Positions 1-6,991 of a stretch of 15,820 bases of DNA are shown here, piece by piece. Origin of the DNA: JBOGWY01 sp050694015 (GTDB taxonomy: Bacteria; Actinomycetota; CADDZG01; WHSQ01); NCBI GenBank assembly GCA_050694015.1, contig JBOGWY010000118.1, positions 1 to 15,820 of the forward strand, given 5' to 3'. Within the stretch, counting starts at the first letter, position 1; the number at the start of each line of letters is the position of its first letter. The translations under genes and the position numbers were made by a program. The notes beneath the pieces were generated by a model. The model did not search any database and had not been told where the DNA came from. It worked only from the letters and a program-made list of their open reading frames with translations.

Positions 1-2
1 CG

Positions 3-755
3 CTGAGAGCCGCGAACGACCTGAACCAGATCACGGCCTGGATCGTGTTCGTCGCCGCGATCCTCACCGCGTTCCTGACCGCGTTGTACATGGCCCGTGC
101 GTGCTTCAAGACCTTCTGGGGCGAGTATCGGGGCCACGGACATCCTCACGAGAGCCCCGGCTCGATGGTTACTCCGCTGTGGGTACTGGCCGGAGCGAGC
201 GTGGTGGTCGGGTTCCTCGGTATCCCCGTCATCGGTCCGTTCCAGGACTGGATCACCGTGCCCGGTGAGGTGCATCACGGGTTCTCGACGTTCTACAACC
301 TCATCGTGCCACTGGGATCGGTCGCGATAGCGGTGCTCGCGATCTGGCTCGGCTACCAACTGTTCCTGAAGGAGCGGTGGCGCTACGACATCCTCGCCGG
401 TCCGTTCGGATGGACGTACCGCTTCGTCGAGAACAAGTACTACCTCGATGACATCTACATGGCCGGCATCGTGCGACCGATTCAATACGCGCTGGCGAAG
501 GCGACGTACTGGAGCAACCAGAACATCCTCGATGCGATCGTCAACGGTGTGGCACGCGGCACGATCGGAGTATCCAAGCCGACCTACGACGTGATCGACC
601 AGCAGGTGGTGGACTTCGCGGTCAACGGAGCCGCGGGTCTCACCGGGACGTCCGGACGCCTGCTGCGTTACATCCAGACCGGACATGTGCAGCGTTATGC
701 GGCGGTTCTGTTCGCGGCGGTGGCCATCTTCGTCGCCGCGTTCGTCCTTCTCTGA
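3..755 (+). CDS. nuoL: NADH-quinone oxidoreductase subunit L, C-terminal part (partial)
   Basis: This is the C-terminal 250 codons of the largest proton-pumping membrane subunit of respiratory complex I; the 5' end lies outside the window. The frame is open from base 3, so the first internal GTG at 45 is not a start. The HPHESP.SM...PLWVLAG segment (about residues 45-65 of the visible part) is a typical NuoL stretch before the last antiporter-like helices. It is followed by several hydrophobic helices and a long C-terminal region ending in a hydrophobic segment (AAVLFAAVAIFVAAFVLL), as expected for the lateral helix and its anchor. nuoM starts 17 bp downstream and nuoN follows, the canonical L-M-N operon order. 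Identification rests on sequence style plus operon context and is secure. Confidence 0.96.
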   Translation: MRAANDLNQITAWIVFVAAILTAFLTALYMARACFKTFWGEYRGHGHPHESPGSMVTPLWVLAGASVVVGFLGIPVIGPFQDWITVPGEVHHGFSTFYNLIVPLGSVAIAVLAIWLGYQLFLKERWRYDILAGPFGWTYRFVENKYYLDDIYMAGIVRPIQYALAKATYWSNQNILDAIVNGVARGTIGVSKPTYDVIDQQVVDFAVNGAAGLTGTSGRLLRYIQTGHVQRYAAVLFAAVAIFVAAFVLL

Positions 756-772
756 GGTTGAAAGGGGCTTAG

Positions 773-2293
773 ATGGAGTGGGTTGACGGCTGGGGAGTAA
801 GCCTCGCGACGTTCCTGCCTATGGTCGGCGTGATCGTCCTGCTCTTCCTTCCGAACTCGGACGAACGACTGCTGAAGATCACCGGGGCCGTCTTCGCGTT
901 CCTCGCGCTGGTCGCGGGCGTGCTCGTCGCCGTGCGTTTCGATTACGGGAACTCGGGCGCGATCCAATTCGACACCAGCCTCGAGTGGATCCCGCAGATC
1001 GACGCGCGCTATCACGTCGGGGTCGACGGGATGTCGCTCCCGCTGATGGTGTTGTCGGTGCTGGTGTGTTTCCTGTGCATGGTCTATCTGTTCTGGCATC
1101 TGCCGGAGCCGGGGAAGCCGAAGGCGTTGATAGCGCTGATCCTGATGTTGGAGACGGGCATGACCGGGACCTTCGTCGCGCTCGACCTGATCCTGTTCTT
1201 CATCTTCTGGGAGTTGGTGCTCGTCCCGATGTACTTCATGATCGGGATCTGGGGTGGCCCGCGGCGCGAGTACGCGGCCGTGAAGTTCTTCCTCTACACG
1301 CTGTTCGGCTCGATCTTCATGCTGCTGGGTTTCCTCGCGATCTATTTCAAGACAGGGGCCGAGACCTTCGACATGATCGCCCTGCGCGAGGCGGCGCCGA
1401 TCGGCTCGTCGTTGTTCCAGAACCTCGCGTTCCTGGCGTTGTTCCTCGGGTTCGCGATCAAGGTGCCGATGTGGCCGTTCCACACCTGGCTCCCGGACGC
1501 GCATACCGAGGCGCCGACGGTGGGCTCGGTGTTGCTGGCGGCGATCCTTCTGAAGATGGGCACCTATGGGTTCATCCGTATCGCGCTGCCGATCCTGCCG
1601 GAGGGCGCGGTCTCGTTCGCGCCGATCATCGGCATCCTCGCGGTGATCGCGATCATCTACGGAGCGCTCTGCTGCATGGCGCAGACCGATCTCAAGCGCC
1701 TGATCGCGTTCTCCTCTGTGGGGCACATGGGCTTCGTGATGCTCGGTATCGCGACGCTCACCGAGGAGGGCATCAACGGGGCGATCTTCGGGATGGTCGC
1801 GCACGGATTGATCACCGGGATGCTGTTCTTCCTCGCCGGGTCGGTGCATGAGCGTTACCACACGCGTGACATCGCGGAGCTCGGCGGGATGCTCAAGCAG
1901 ATCCCGCGTTTCGGCTCGGTGCTCACCTACACGATGATCGCCTCGCTCGGCCTACCCGGGCTCGCCGGTTTCTGGGGTGAGATGCTGGCCCTGCTGGGCA
2001 GCTACCAACCGGGCGCGGGCCTCGACGAGACCCTGTTCCGGATCCTCATGGTCGGCGGCGCGATCGGCACCGTGCTGACCGCCGGCTACTTCCTCTGGAC
2101 GATCCAGCGCGTGAACCTCGGGACGGTGCCGACGCGCTTCGCCGAAGGCAAGGGGGTCTTCGATGTCGTCGCCCTCGAGTGGTGGGCATGGGCACCGCTA
2201 CTCGTACTGACGCTGGTCGCGGGTCTCTATCCGAAGATCGTGCTCGGCGTCACGAACGATGCCGTCGGTGTCCTCCTGGGCGCGTTCTCGTAG
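773..2293 (+). CDS. nuoM: NADH-quinone oxidoreductase subunit M
   Basis: Membrane subunit of complex I (506 aa, usual length), one of the three antiporter-like channels that translocate protons across the cytoplasmic membrane. The family residues are visible: Glu147 in FWELVLVPMY on TM5, Lys230 in AIKVPMWPFHTWLPDAHTEAPT, Lys261 in ILLKMGTYG, and Glu403 in LAGFWGEM. These correspond to the channel residues E144, K234, K265 and E407 of E. coli NuoM. The ATG at 773 is preceded by AAAGGGG at a good distance. The gene lies 17 bp after nuoL and its stop is 4 bp before the nuoN ATG, so the three genes are almost certainly cotranscribed. Nothing is truncated or substituted. Confidence 0.98.
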   Translation: MEWVDGWGVSLATFLPMVGVIVLLFLPNSDERLLKITGAVFAFLALVAGVLVAVRFDYGNSGAIQFDTSLEWIPQIDARYHVGVDGMSLPLMVLSVLVCFLCMVYLFWHLPEPGKPKALIALILMLETGMTGTFVALDLILFFIFWELVLVPMYFMIGIWGGPRREYAAVKFFLYTLFGSIFMLLGFLAIYFKTGAETFDMIALREAAPIGSSLFQNLAFLALFLGFAIKVPMWPFHTWLPDAHTEAPTVGSVLLAAILLKMGTYGFIRIALPILPEGAVSFAPIIGILAVIAIIYGALCCMAQTDLKRLIAFSSVGHMGFVMLGIATLTEEGINGAIFGMVAHGLITGMLFFLAGSVHERYHTRDIAELGGMLKQIPRFGSVLTYTMIASLGLPGLAGFWGEMLALLGSYQPGAGLDETLFRILMVGGAIGTVLTAGYFLWTIQRVNLGTVPTRFAEGKGVFDVVALEWWAWAPLLVLTLVAGLYPKIVLGVTNDAVGVLLGAFS

Positions 2294-2297
2294 CACG

Positions 2298-3767
2298 ATG
2301 CTCCTAGCTCAGGAACTGGTCCAACCGGCGGTCGACTGGCACGCGCTCGCGCCCGAGCTCGTGCTCGCGACGTTCGCGTGCCTCGTGCTGATGGTCGATC
2401 TGTTCCTGCCCGACGAGGTGAAGTGGGCCGCGATGCCGCTGTCCGCCGCGGGCATCCTGGGCACTGCCGCGGCGGTGGTCTCGTTGATCGGGGAGGGCGA
2501 CCGGTCGACGCTGGCCGGCGCGTTCGAGATCAACGGCTTCGCGCTGTTGTTCAAAGGCCTGTTCTGCGTGATCGGGTTGATAGTGCTCGCGATCTCGTTC
2601 CATTACTTCCGGGCCGGTCGCTACTACCAAGGTGAGTACTACTTCCTGATGCTGTGCTCGCTCCTGGGCGGCCTCGTGATGTCCAGTGCGCGCGACCTCG
2701 TCACGGTCTTCATCGCGATCGAGCTGATCTCGATCCCGGCCTTCGTCATGACCGGGCTGCGCAAGGGCGACGCGAAGTCGAACGAAGCGGCGCTCAAGTT
2801 CTTCCTCTTCGGCGTCCTGTCGACGGCCGTCATGCTCTACGGCATGTCGCTGGTCTACGGTGCGACCGGAGAGACGCTGCTCTCCTCCATCAACGAGGCC
2901 CTCGCCGGCAATGACGAGGAACCGCTGGTGATCCTCAGCGTCTTCTTCATCGTCGTGGGCTTCGCGTTCAAGATCTCCGCGGTCCCGTTCCACTTCTGGG
3001 CCCCCGACACCTACGAAGGCGCGCCGTCTCCGGTCGCCGCGTTCCTCTCGACGGCGTCGAAGATCGGTGGGTTCGTCGGCCTCCTCGTGCTGATGTTCGA
3101 GGCGTTCCCGAGCGTGGCGGACACGTGGCGCCCGATCTTCGCGGTGCTCGCGACGCTGACGATGACCGTCGGGAACCTGATCGCGTTGCGCCAGCAGCAG
3201 ATCATCCGCCTGCTTGCCTACTCGGGTATCGCGCAATCGGGCTATGTCCTCGTTGCGTTCGCACTGATCGAGCCGGGCGCGACGGCACAGAACGCGCAAG
3301 CGCTGCAGAGTGCGGTGATCTACCTGGCGATCTACGGGATCATGGACCTGGGTGCGTTCGCTGCCGCCGTCGCCTTCGCGCGGCGCGGCGGGAGCTACTT
3401 CATCGCCGACTACTCGGGCTTGTGGCAGCGGAGCCCCGTCCTCGCCACGATGATGGCCGCGTTCCTGATCTCACTCGCCGGCGCACCGCCGGTGGCGGGG
3501 TTCTGGGCGAAGTTGTTCGTGTTCCTGGCGACGATCCAAGCCGAGGTGTACTGGCTCGCCGTCGTCATGGCCGTCAACGCGGTGATCGCGGCCTGGTACT
3601 ACCTGTTCGTGGTCAAGAAGATGTTCTTCGAGGTCCCCGAGGCCGACGAGCCGGTCGAGGTGCCTTACCTCATGCGCCTCGCGATGGGGGTCGCCGCGCT
3701 CGCCCTGCTGGTCGCCACGGTCTATCCGGGCATCATCACCAAGCTGGCAGAGCACTCGATCTTCTAA
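2298..3767 (+). CDS. nuoN: NADH-quinone oxidoreductase subunit N
   Basis: Third antiporter-like subunit of complex I (489 aa from this start). Key residues are in place: Glu142 in FIAIELISIPAFV, Lys225 in GFAFKISAVPFHFWAPDTYEGAP, Lys255 in STASKIGG, and Lys405 in GFWAKLF, matching E133, K217, K247 and K395 of E. coli NuoN. The open frame extends upstream to 2259 inside nuoM. The ATG at 2298 is chosen because it lies just past the nuoM stop and gives the normal short hydrophilic N-terminus; no strong Shine-Dalgarno is seen, so translation may be coupled to nuoM. This is the last nuo gene here, and no hairpin-plus-T-run terminator is visible before the next promoter. Confidence 0.97.
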   Translation: MLLAQELVQPAVDWHALAPELVLATFACLVLMVDLFLPDEVKWAAMPLSAAGILGTAAAVVSLIGEGDRSTLAGAFEINGFALLFKGLFCVIGLIVLAISFHYFRAGRYYQGEYYFLMLCSLLGGLVMSSARDLVTVFIAIELISIPAFVMTGLRKGDAKSNEAALKFFLFGVLSTAVMLYGMSLVYGATGETLLSSINEALAGNDEEPLVILSVFFIVVGFAFKISAVPFHFWAPDTYEGAPSPVAAFLSTASKIGGFVGLLVLMFEAFPSVADTWRPIFAVLATLTMTVGNLIALRQQQIIRLLAYSGIAQSGYVLVAFALIEPGATAQNAQALQSAVIYLAIYGIMDLGAFAAAVAFARRGGSYFIADYSGLWQRSPVLATMMAAFLISLAGAPPVAGFWAKLFVFLATIQAEVYWLAVVMAVNAVIAAWYYLFVVKKMFFEVPEADEPVEVPYLMRLAMGVAALALLVATVYPGIITKLAEHSIF

Positions 3768-3768
3768 G

Positions 3769-3797
3769 TTTACAAGAGTTGGGTTGTTTGTTATTCT
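3769..3797 (+). promoter_or_regulatory. Candidate sigma-70-type promoter for the secreted-protein cluster
   Basis: TTTACA at 3769-3774 (5 of 6 match to TTGACA) is separated by exactly 17 bp from TATTCT at 3792-3797 (4 of 6 match to TATAAT). It begins two bases after the nuoN stop. Transcription would start near 3804, giving a leader of about 90 nt before the GTG at 3895. This suggests the accessory genes downstream are expressed independently of the nuo operon. Based on consensus match only. Confidence 0.5.
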
Positions 3798-3894
3798 GAC
3801 TCTGCGTCGTCGGCCGCTCTCGTAGCGTAGTGGCTCGCTTGCTTCACGGGCGGCGATAAGCATGAAACTCCGTCGCCCAGCGGAGGAAGTGAAG

Positions 3895-4311
3895 GTGTCG
3901 AAAAGGACGACCGCCAGCTTAGCGGTATTGGCCCTACTGATTGTGGCGACGGTGGTGTTGGTGTCGGAGCCAGCTCTGGCAGCGTGTGATCCTTCGACGA
4001 GCAACTCCCACATACTCGGGTCCGTAGGCCACGGGAATTCCCAGACCTTTTGCCTCCCATCTGGGACGTGGAATTACACGGTGTGGACCAACCATGGTCA
4101 TGGAAACAAATACGTTGGGCTCTGGCATTCCGGAACGACGCACATGCACTGCGACGCATTCACTAGCGGCTCCCAGAACGCTTCCTGCTCAACACAGGGC
4201 ATCAACAATAGCCACTACAGCCATCACGACGTCGCGGACCCCGGCCCATGCGGAGACAGGTTTAGCGATGGTCACGGATTCGACTGCCACTCTATGGAGG
4301 ACTCAGGATGA
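3895..4311 (+). CDS. Small secreted His/Cys-rich protein, copy A
   Basis: Unrecognised secreted protein of 138 aa. The start is the GTG at 3895, because GGAGGAAG (3882-3889) sits at ideal distance and because the paralogue also begins V-S-[KR]-R; an in-frame ATG at 3862 is the alternative. Residues 1-29 form a signal peptide ending SEPALA, with cleavage probably before ACDPS. The mature part is about 109 aa with six cysteines (AC, FC, HC, SC, PC, DC) that could form three disulfides, and twelve histidines, which suggests possible metal binding. The central pattern (FCLPSGTWNYTV...HCDAFTSGSQNASC) loosely resembles bacterial pre-peptidase C-terminal beta-sandwich domains; that is only an impression. 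The stop overlaps the next start as ATGA, so the next gene is probably translationally coupled. Base composition is clearly lower in G+C (about 57-60% in two sampled 60-base lines against 73% in one nuoN line). Confidence 0.82.
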   Translation: MSKRTTASLAVLALLIVATVVLVSEPALAACDPSTSNSHILGSVGHGNSQTFCLPSGTWNYTVWTNHGHGNKYVGLWHSGTTHMHCDAFTSGSQNASCSTQGINNSHYSHHDVADPGPCGDRFSDGHGFDCHSMEDSG

Positions 4312-4934
4312 CTCGTCGTATTGGGTTTGCCGTTGCCATCGCGACTCTCGCTAGCTTTCTAGCGGTCACCTTGTTCGCCGCGGGCGGAAGCGGTACTCCG
4401 CGATCGCGCGAATCCACGTCGGAGTCCGCTAACAACGCGGGAACTTCTCCTTCTGAACGTTCTATAGAGCACCCACGGGGCGAGGTGCGCTGGACGGTCA
4501 CCAGGGATGACAGCGCTGATGAGCCGTGTGTCGACGTTGCTGCCCACGAGATTCAAGGTGCCGGTAACGGCCGGCTCGCGAGTTGTGGCCCGGCTGAGAA
4601 TCCTTTACTCCGATGGACCATAGGTGGCGTGCAGATCGGGAGCAGATGGTTCAACGTCGCGTACGGTGAGGTGCCATCTGCTGCCTCAGTCGTCCGCGTG
4701 ACTCTTGGCGATGGGACGGTACGCAGGGACGCTGGGTTCCGAGAAGAGGACGGCCTCTGGATAGTCGTCATTCCCGGCGGTCCCACCGACGCGCGAACTG
4801 ATATCGAGCGGATCGAGGTCCTCTCCGAGGACGGCCTCGTTCTGACCAGCGAGGACCCCCCGTCACTTGTCGAATATCGCAAGCAGGCTGCGAACGCTGC
4901 CGTTGAGGAGTCCGCAGAGCGTCATCACAGATGA
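4308..4934 (+). CDS. Membrane-anchored or secreted protein paired with the His/Cys-rich proteins
   Basis: Protein of 208 aa with no family name that I recognise. Residues 1-25 (MTRRIGFAVAIATLASFLAV...) are a basic-then-hydrophobic signal or anchor; there is no lipobox cysteine. A Ser/Glu-rich, probably disordered stretch follows (about 27-55), then a region predicted to be mostly beta, with two cysteines (DEPCVDV and LASCGP) that could pair. The layout (W-x-V-x-x-D ... C-V-D-V ... C-G-P ... GDGTVRRD ... EDGLVL) recalls a beta-sandwich extracytoplasmic domain seen in many actinobacterial sequences; this is an impression, not a search result. The ATG overlaps the stop of copy A (ATGA at 4308), and its own stop overlaps an ATG at 4931 in front of copy B, so the three genes look like one transcription unit. 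A decayed second copy follows copy B. Confidence 0.75.
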   Translation: MTRRIGFAVAIATLASFLAVTLFAAGGSGTPRSRESTSESANNAGTSPSERSIEHPRGEVRWTVTRDDSADEPCVDVAAHEIQGAGNGRLASCGPAENPLLRWTIGGVQIGSRWFNVAYGEVPSAASVVRVTLGDGTVRRDAGFREEDGLWIVVIPGGPTDARTDIERIEVLSEDGLVLTSEDPPSLVEYRKQAANAAVEESAERHHR

Positions 4935-4978
4935 TCTTTATTCAGCTCACTAGGGTGACCCCGATTAGGGGGTGGGGA

Positions 4979-5392
4979 GTGTCGAGACGGTCGATCGCGG
5001 GCTCGATGGCATTCGTGCTATTGATCGCGGCGACGTTGGTGTTGGTATCGGAGCCGGCCTTAGCAGCGTGCGATCCCTCGACGAGCAACTCCCATGTCGT
5101 CGGGTCCGCGGGCCATGGGAATTCGCAAACCTTCTGCCTGCCGTCAGGGACATGGAATTACACAGTCTGGACCAATCACGGTCATGGTGATAAATACGTT
5201 GCTCTGTGGCACACCTCGGCCGCACACCAGCACTGCGACGCGATCACGAGCGGCTCCCAGAACGCTTCCTGTTCAACACAGGGCATCAACAACAGCCATT
5301 TCAGCCACCACAACATCGCAGGCACTTCATGTGTGGACAGGTTTGGCGACGGTCACGGATTCGACTGCCACGACATGGAAGACTCAGGATGA
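4979..5392 (+). CDS. Small secreted His/Cys-rich protein, copy B
   Basis: Paralogue of copy A, 137 aa. By hand alignment the mature parts share about 88 of 109 positions (about 81%), with one residue deleted near the fifth cysteine. All six cysteines are kept and most histidines. The signal peptide ends in the same SEPALA-ACDPSTSNSH. The GTG at 4979 is chosen because it matches the start of copy A (V-S-R-R) and follows a purine-rich AGGGGGTGGGGA; the frame also has an ATG at 4931 overlapping the stop of the preceding gene, which would add 16 residues before the signal peptide and is less likely. The stop codon again overlaps an ATG (ATGA at 5389) followed by the same MTRRI codons as the partner gene, showing that the duplication covered both genes. 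Function unknown; probably exported. Confidence 0.8.
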   Translation: MSRRSIAGSMAFVLLIAATLVLVSEPALAACDPSTSNSHVVGSAGHGNSQTFCLPSGTWNYTVWTNHGHGDKYVALWHTSAAHQHCDAITSGSQNASCSTQGINNSHFSHHNIAGTSCVDRFGDGHGFDCHDMEDSG

Positions 5393-5550
5393 CACGACGG
5401 ATTTTTTCTACCGCACCCCCCAACTGCTGTTGTCGCAACCCCACGGTTCGCCGCCACTTCGTCGCGTGAGGCCGTCACTGCTGTGGCGGGAACTCGCGTC
5501 GAACCCCGCTGACGACGCGGAGCCCCTCATCTGAACATTCCAACAATGCA
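5389..5550 (+). pseudogene. Decayed duplicate of the partner gene at 4308
   Basis: Directly after copy B, an ATG overlapping its stop opens with M-T-R-R-I, exactly as the intact partner gene does after copy A. The reading frame then diverges, loses the hydrophobic signal and stops at 5467-5469. About 100 bases in, similarity returns: GAACTCGCGTCGAACCCC... (from 5490) aligns with GAATCCACGTCGGAGTCC... (from 4410), continuing through GCTRACRACGCGG and TCTGAAC. The match lies 101 bases from the ATG here and 102 bases from it in the intact gene, so a net one-base loss has shifted the frame. No similarity is clear beyond about 5550. This is a hand alignment of short blocks, so the exact extent is uncertain. 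Confidence 0.55.
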
Positions 5551-5749
5551 ATTCACTGCGTTTGATGAGCACCAGGACAGTAGGGCAACAGGTCTCATCC
5601 CGGGTGTTAGCGATTCTTAGGTTCGTATCCCCTTCTAGCCCCTGCACGTTTCCGCCATCGGGACCAGAAATCGAGCCAATTCCACCGAAATCCGAATCTA
5701 AAGACCGCGCCCTGTCGTTCCGATGCTTGTCGGGTCGGGCCGCTGTTCC
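5551..5749. other. Intergenic stretch without recognisable gene
   Basis: About 200 bases of lower-GC sequence between the decayed gene and the DUF3048 gene. Short open frames exist on both strands but have no start with a ribosome site, no family resemblance and no codon bias like the neighbours. No convincing promoter, terminator or RNA structure was found. Confidence 0.4.
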
Positions 5750-5761
5750 GGGAGGACTGTG

Positions 5762-6991
5762 TTGACCATTCCATCGCTTCGTCGCTTGCTTGCTCTGTCC
5801 CTGTTAGCGTGCGTGATCGCCGCGAGCGCATCGCTGCCGGCGGCCGCGGCTTCGGACCGCGACGGCGACGGGCTCTCGGATCGAGCCGAACGCCGCTACC
5901 GCACCGACCCCACGAGGAAGGACACGGACCGCGACGGTCTCACCGACGGGCGCGAGGTCCACAAGACCAAGACGAATCCCCGGAAGAAGGACACCGACAG
6001 CGACACGCTGTCCGACGGCAGAGAGGTCCTCCGAACCAAGACGAACCCGAGGAAGAAGGACACCGACGGCGACACGTGGGCGGACAACGTCGAGATCATC
6101 CGCCGCACCAACCCCAGGAACAGTTTCGATCCATGCCCGCTGACCGGGCTGCGTGCACCGCGGGGGGCGGGACGCTACGCCACTTCCGTCGTGGTCGACA
6201 ACGCGCCGACATCCCGTCCGCAAGCCGGGCTTGAGAAGGCCGAGGTCGTCATCGAGCATCCGGTCGAGGGCGGCCTCACGCGTTTCGCGGCGGTCTACGG
6301 GTGCCATGAAGCGACGACCGTCGGCCCGGTCCGCAGCGCGCGCTTCGACTCGAAGCAGATCGTCGAGCCGTTCACCAACTCGCTCGCGTACTCGGGAGCG
6401 AACGACATCGTCCAGGCGCATCTCGACGAAGTCGGTCTCGTCGACTTCACCGAGCAGACCGCGCTAACGGCGTTCTCGCGCACGACCGAGCCGGCCCCCG
6501 ACAACCTCTACGTCGATGTCACGAAGCTCCCCAACACGCCGGTCGTCGGTCGCCCGTATCGGTTCGGCAAACCGCAAGGCGGAACGGCGGCGCAGCAGGT
6601 GACCTTGAACTTCGGGGGGACCGGCACCGTCCAGTGGCAGTTCACCGAGGGGCGCTGGGTCCGCAGCGAGTCCGGTGTGACGTCTGTCGATCGTGTCGGC
6701 AACCCGATCGAGGCGAACAACGTGCTGGTCCAGGTGATCGACGTCCTGCACTCACGCTCTCTGTTCGACGCGGCCGGCAACCCATCGCCGGACTTCAAGT
6801 TCGGTCGCGGTGGGGTTGCCCATCTTTTCCGCGAGGGCCGCGTCATCACCGGGGTGTGGACGGTATCGCCCGGCTTCATCAGACTCCGGACGACGACGGG
6901 CAAGCGGTTGCGCCTCGCGATCGGACGAACGTGGGTCGAGATGGTTCCGTCGCAAGCCGGCGACCTGAAGGGGACCGTCTCCTTCGGCTAG
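5762..6991 (+). CDS. Secreted DUF3048 protein with N-terminal Asp-rich calcium-binding-type repeats
   Basis: Exported protein of about 409 aa. GGGAGG (5750-5755) points to the TTG at 5762 (6-nt gap) or the adjacent in-frame GTG at 5759; an upstream ATG at 5723 lacks a ribosome site. A signal peptide (RRLLALSLLACVIAASASLPAAAA) is followed by four repeats of 23-24 residues of the form DxDxDGLSDxxExxxxTxPxxxDT, like thrombospondin type 3 / EF-hand-like calcium loops. The rest matches the DUF3048 family (YerB-like): VDNAPTSRPQAGLEKAEVVIEHPVEGGLTRF, VGPVRSARF, LAYSGAND, and a C-terminal part with GVWTV and GRTWVEMVP. The biochemical role of the family is unknown to me; location should be outside the membrane or in the cell wall. 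No lipobox is present, unlike the YerB lipoprotein. The stop shares a CTAG with the convergent gene. Confidence 0.88.
   Translation: MTIPSLRRLLALSLLACVIAASASLPAAAASDRDGDGLSDRAERRYRTDPTRKDTDRDGLTDGREVHKTKTNPRKKDTDSDTLSDGREVLRTKTNPRKKDTDGDTWADNVEIIRRTNPRNSFDPCPLTGLRAPRGAGRYATSVVVDNAPTSRPQAGLEKAEVVIEHPVEGGLTRFAAVYGCHEATTVGPVRSARFDSKQIVEPFTNSLAYSGANDIVQAHLDEVGLVDFTEQTALTAFSRTTEPAPDNLYVDVTKLPNTPVVGRPYRFGKPQGGTAAQQVTLNFGGTGTVQWQFTEGRWVRSESGVTSVDRVGNPIEANNVLVQVIDVLHSRSLFDAAGNPSPDFKFGRGGVAHLFREGRVITGVWTVSPGFIRLRTTTGKRLRLAIGRTWVEMVPSQAGDLKGTVSFG
5858..6122 (+). repeat. Four in-frame repeats encoding Asp-rich calcium-binding-type loops
   Basis: Four consecutive units of about 69-72 bp inside the DUF3048 gene. 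Units two and three are nearly identical at the DNA level around the segment encoding TKTNPRKKDTD (ACCAAGACGAAYCC... then GGAAGAAGGACACCGAC, near 5966 and 6038), indicating recent duplication. The acidic positions (D-x-D-x-D-G) are kept in the first copies; the third unit reads DSDTLSD and the fourth DGDTWAD, so not every loop has the full ligand set. Confidence 0.75.

Noticed and set aside
695..1861. Long open frame antisense to nuoM
   Set aside because: It is rich in Arg, Asp, Glu, Gln and His with no hydrophobic pattern, typical of the antisense frame of a high-GC membrane-protein gene.
5610..5640. tRNA-like T-arm (GGTTCGTATCC) in the intergenic region
   Set aside because: No acceptor, D-arm or anticodon arm could be built around it.
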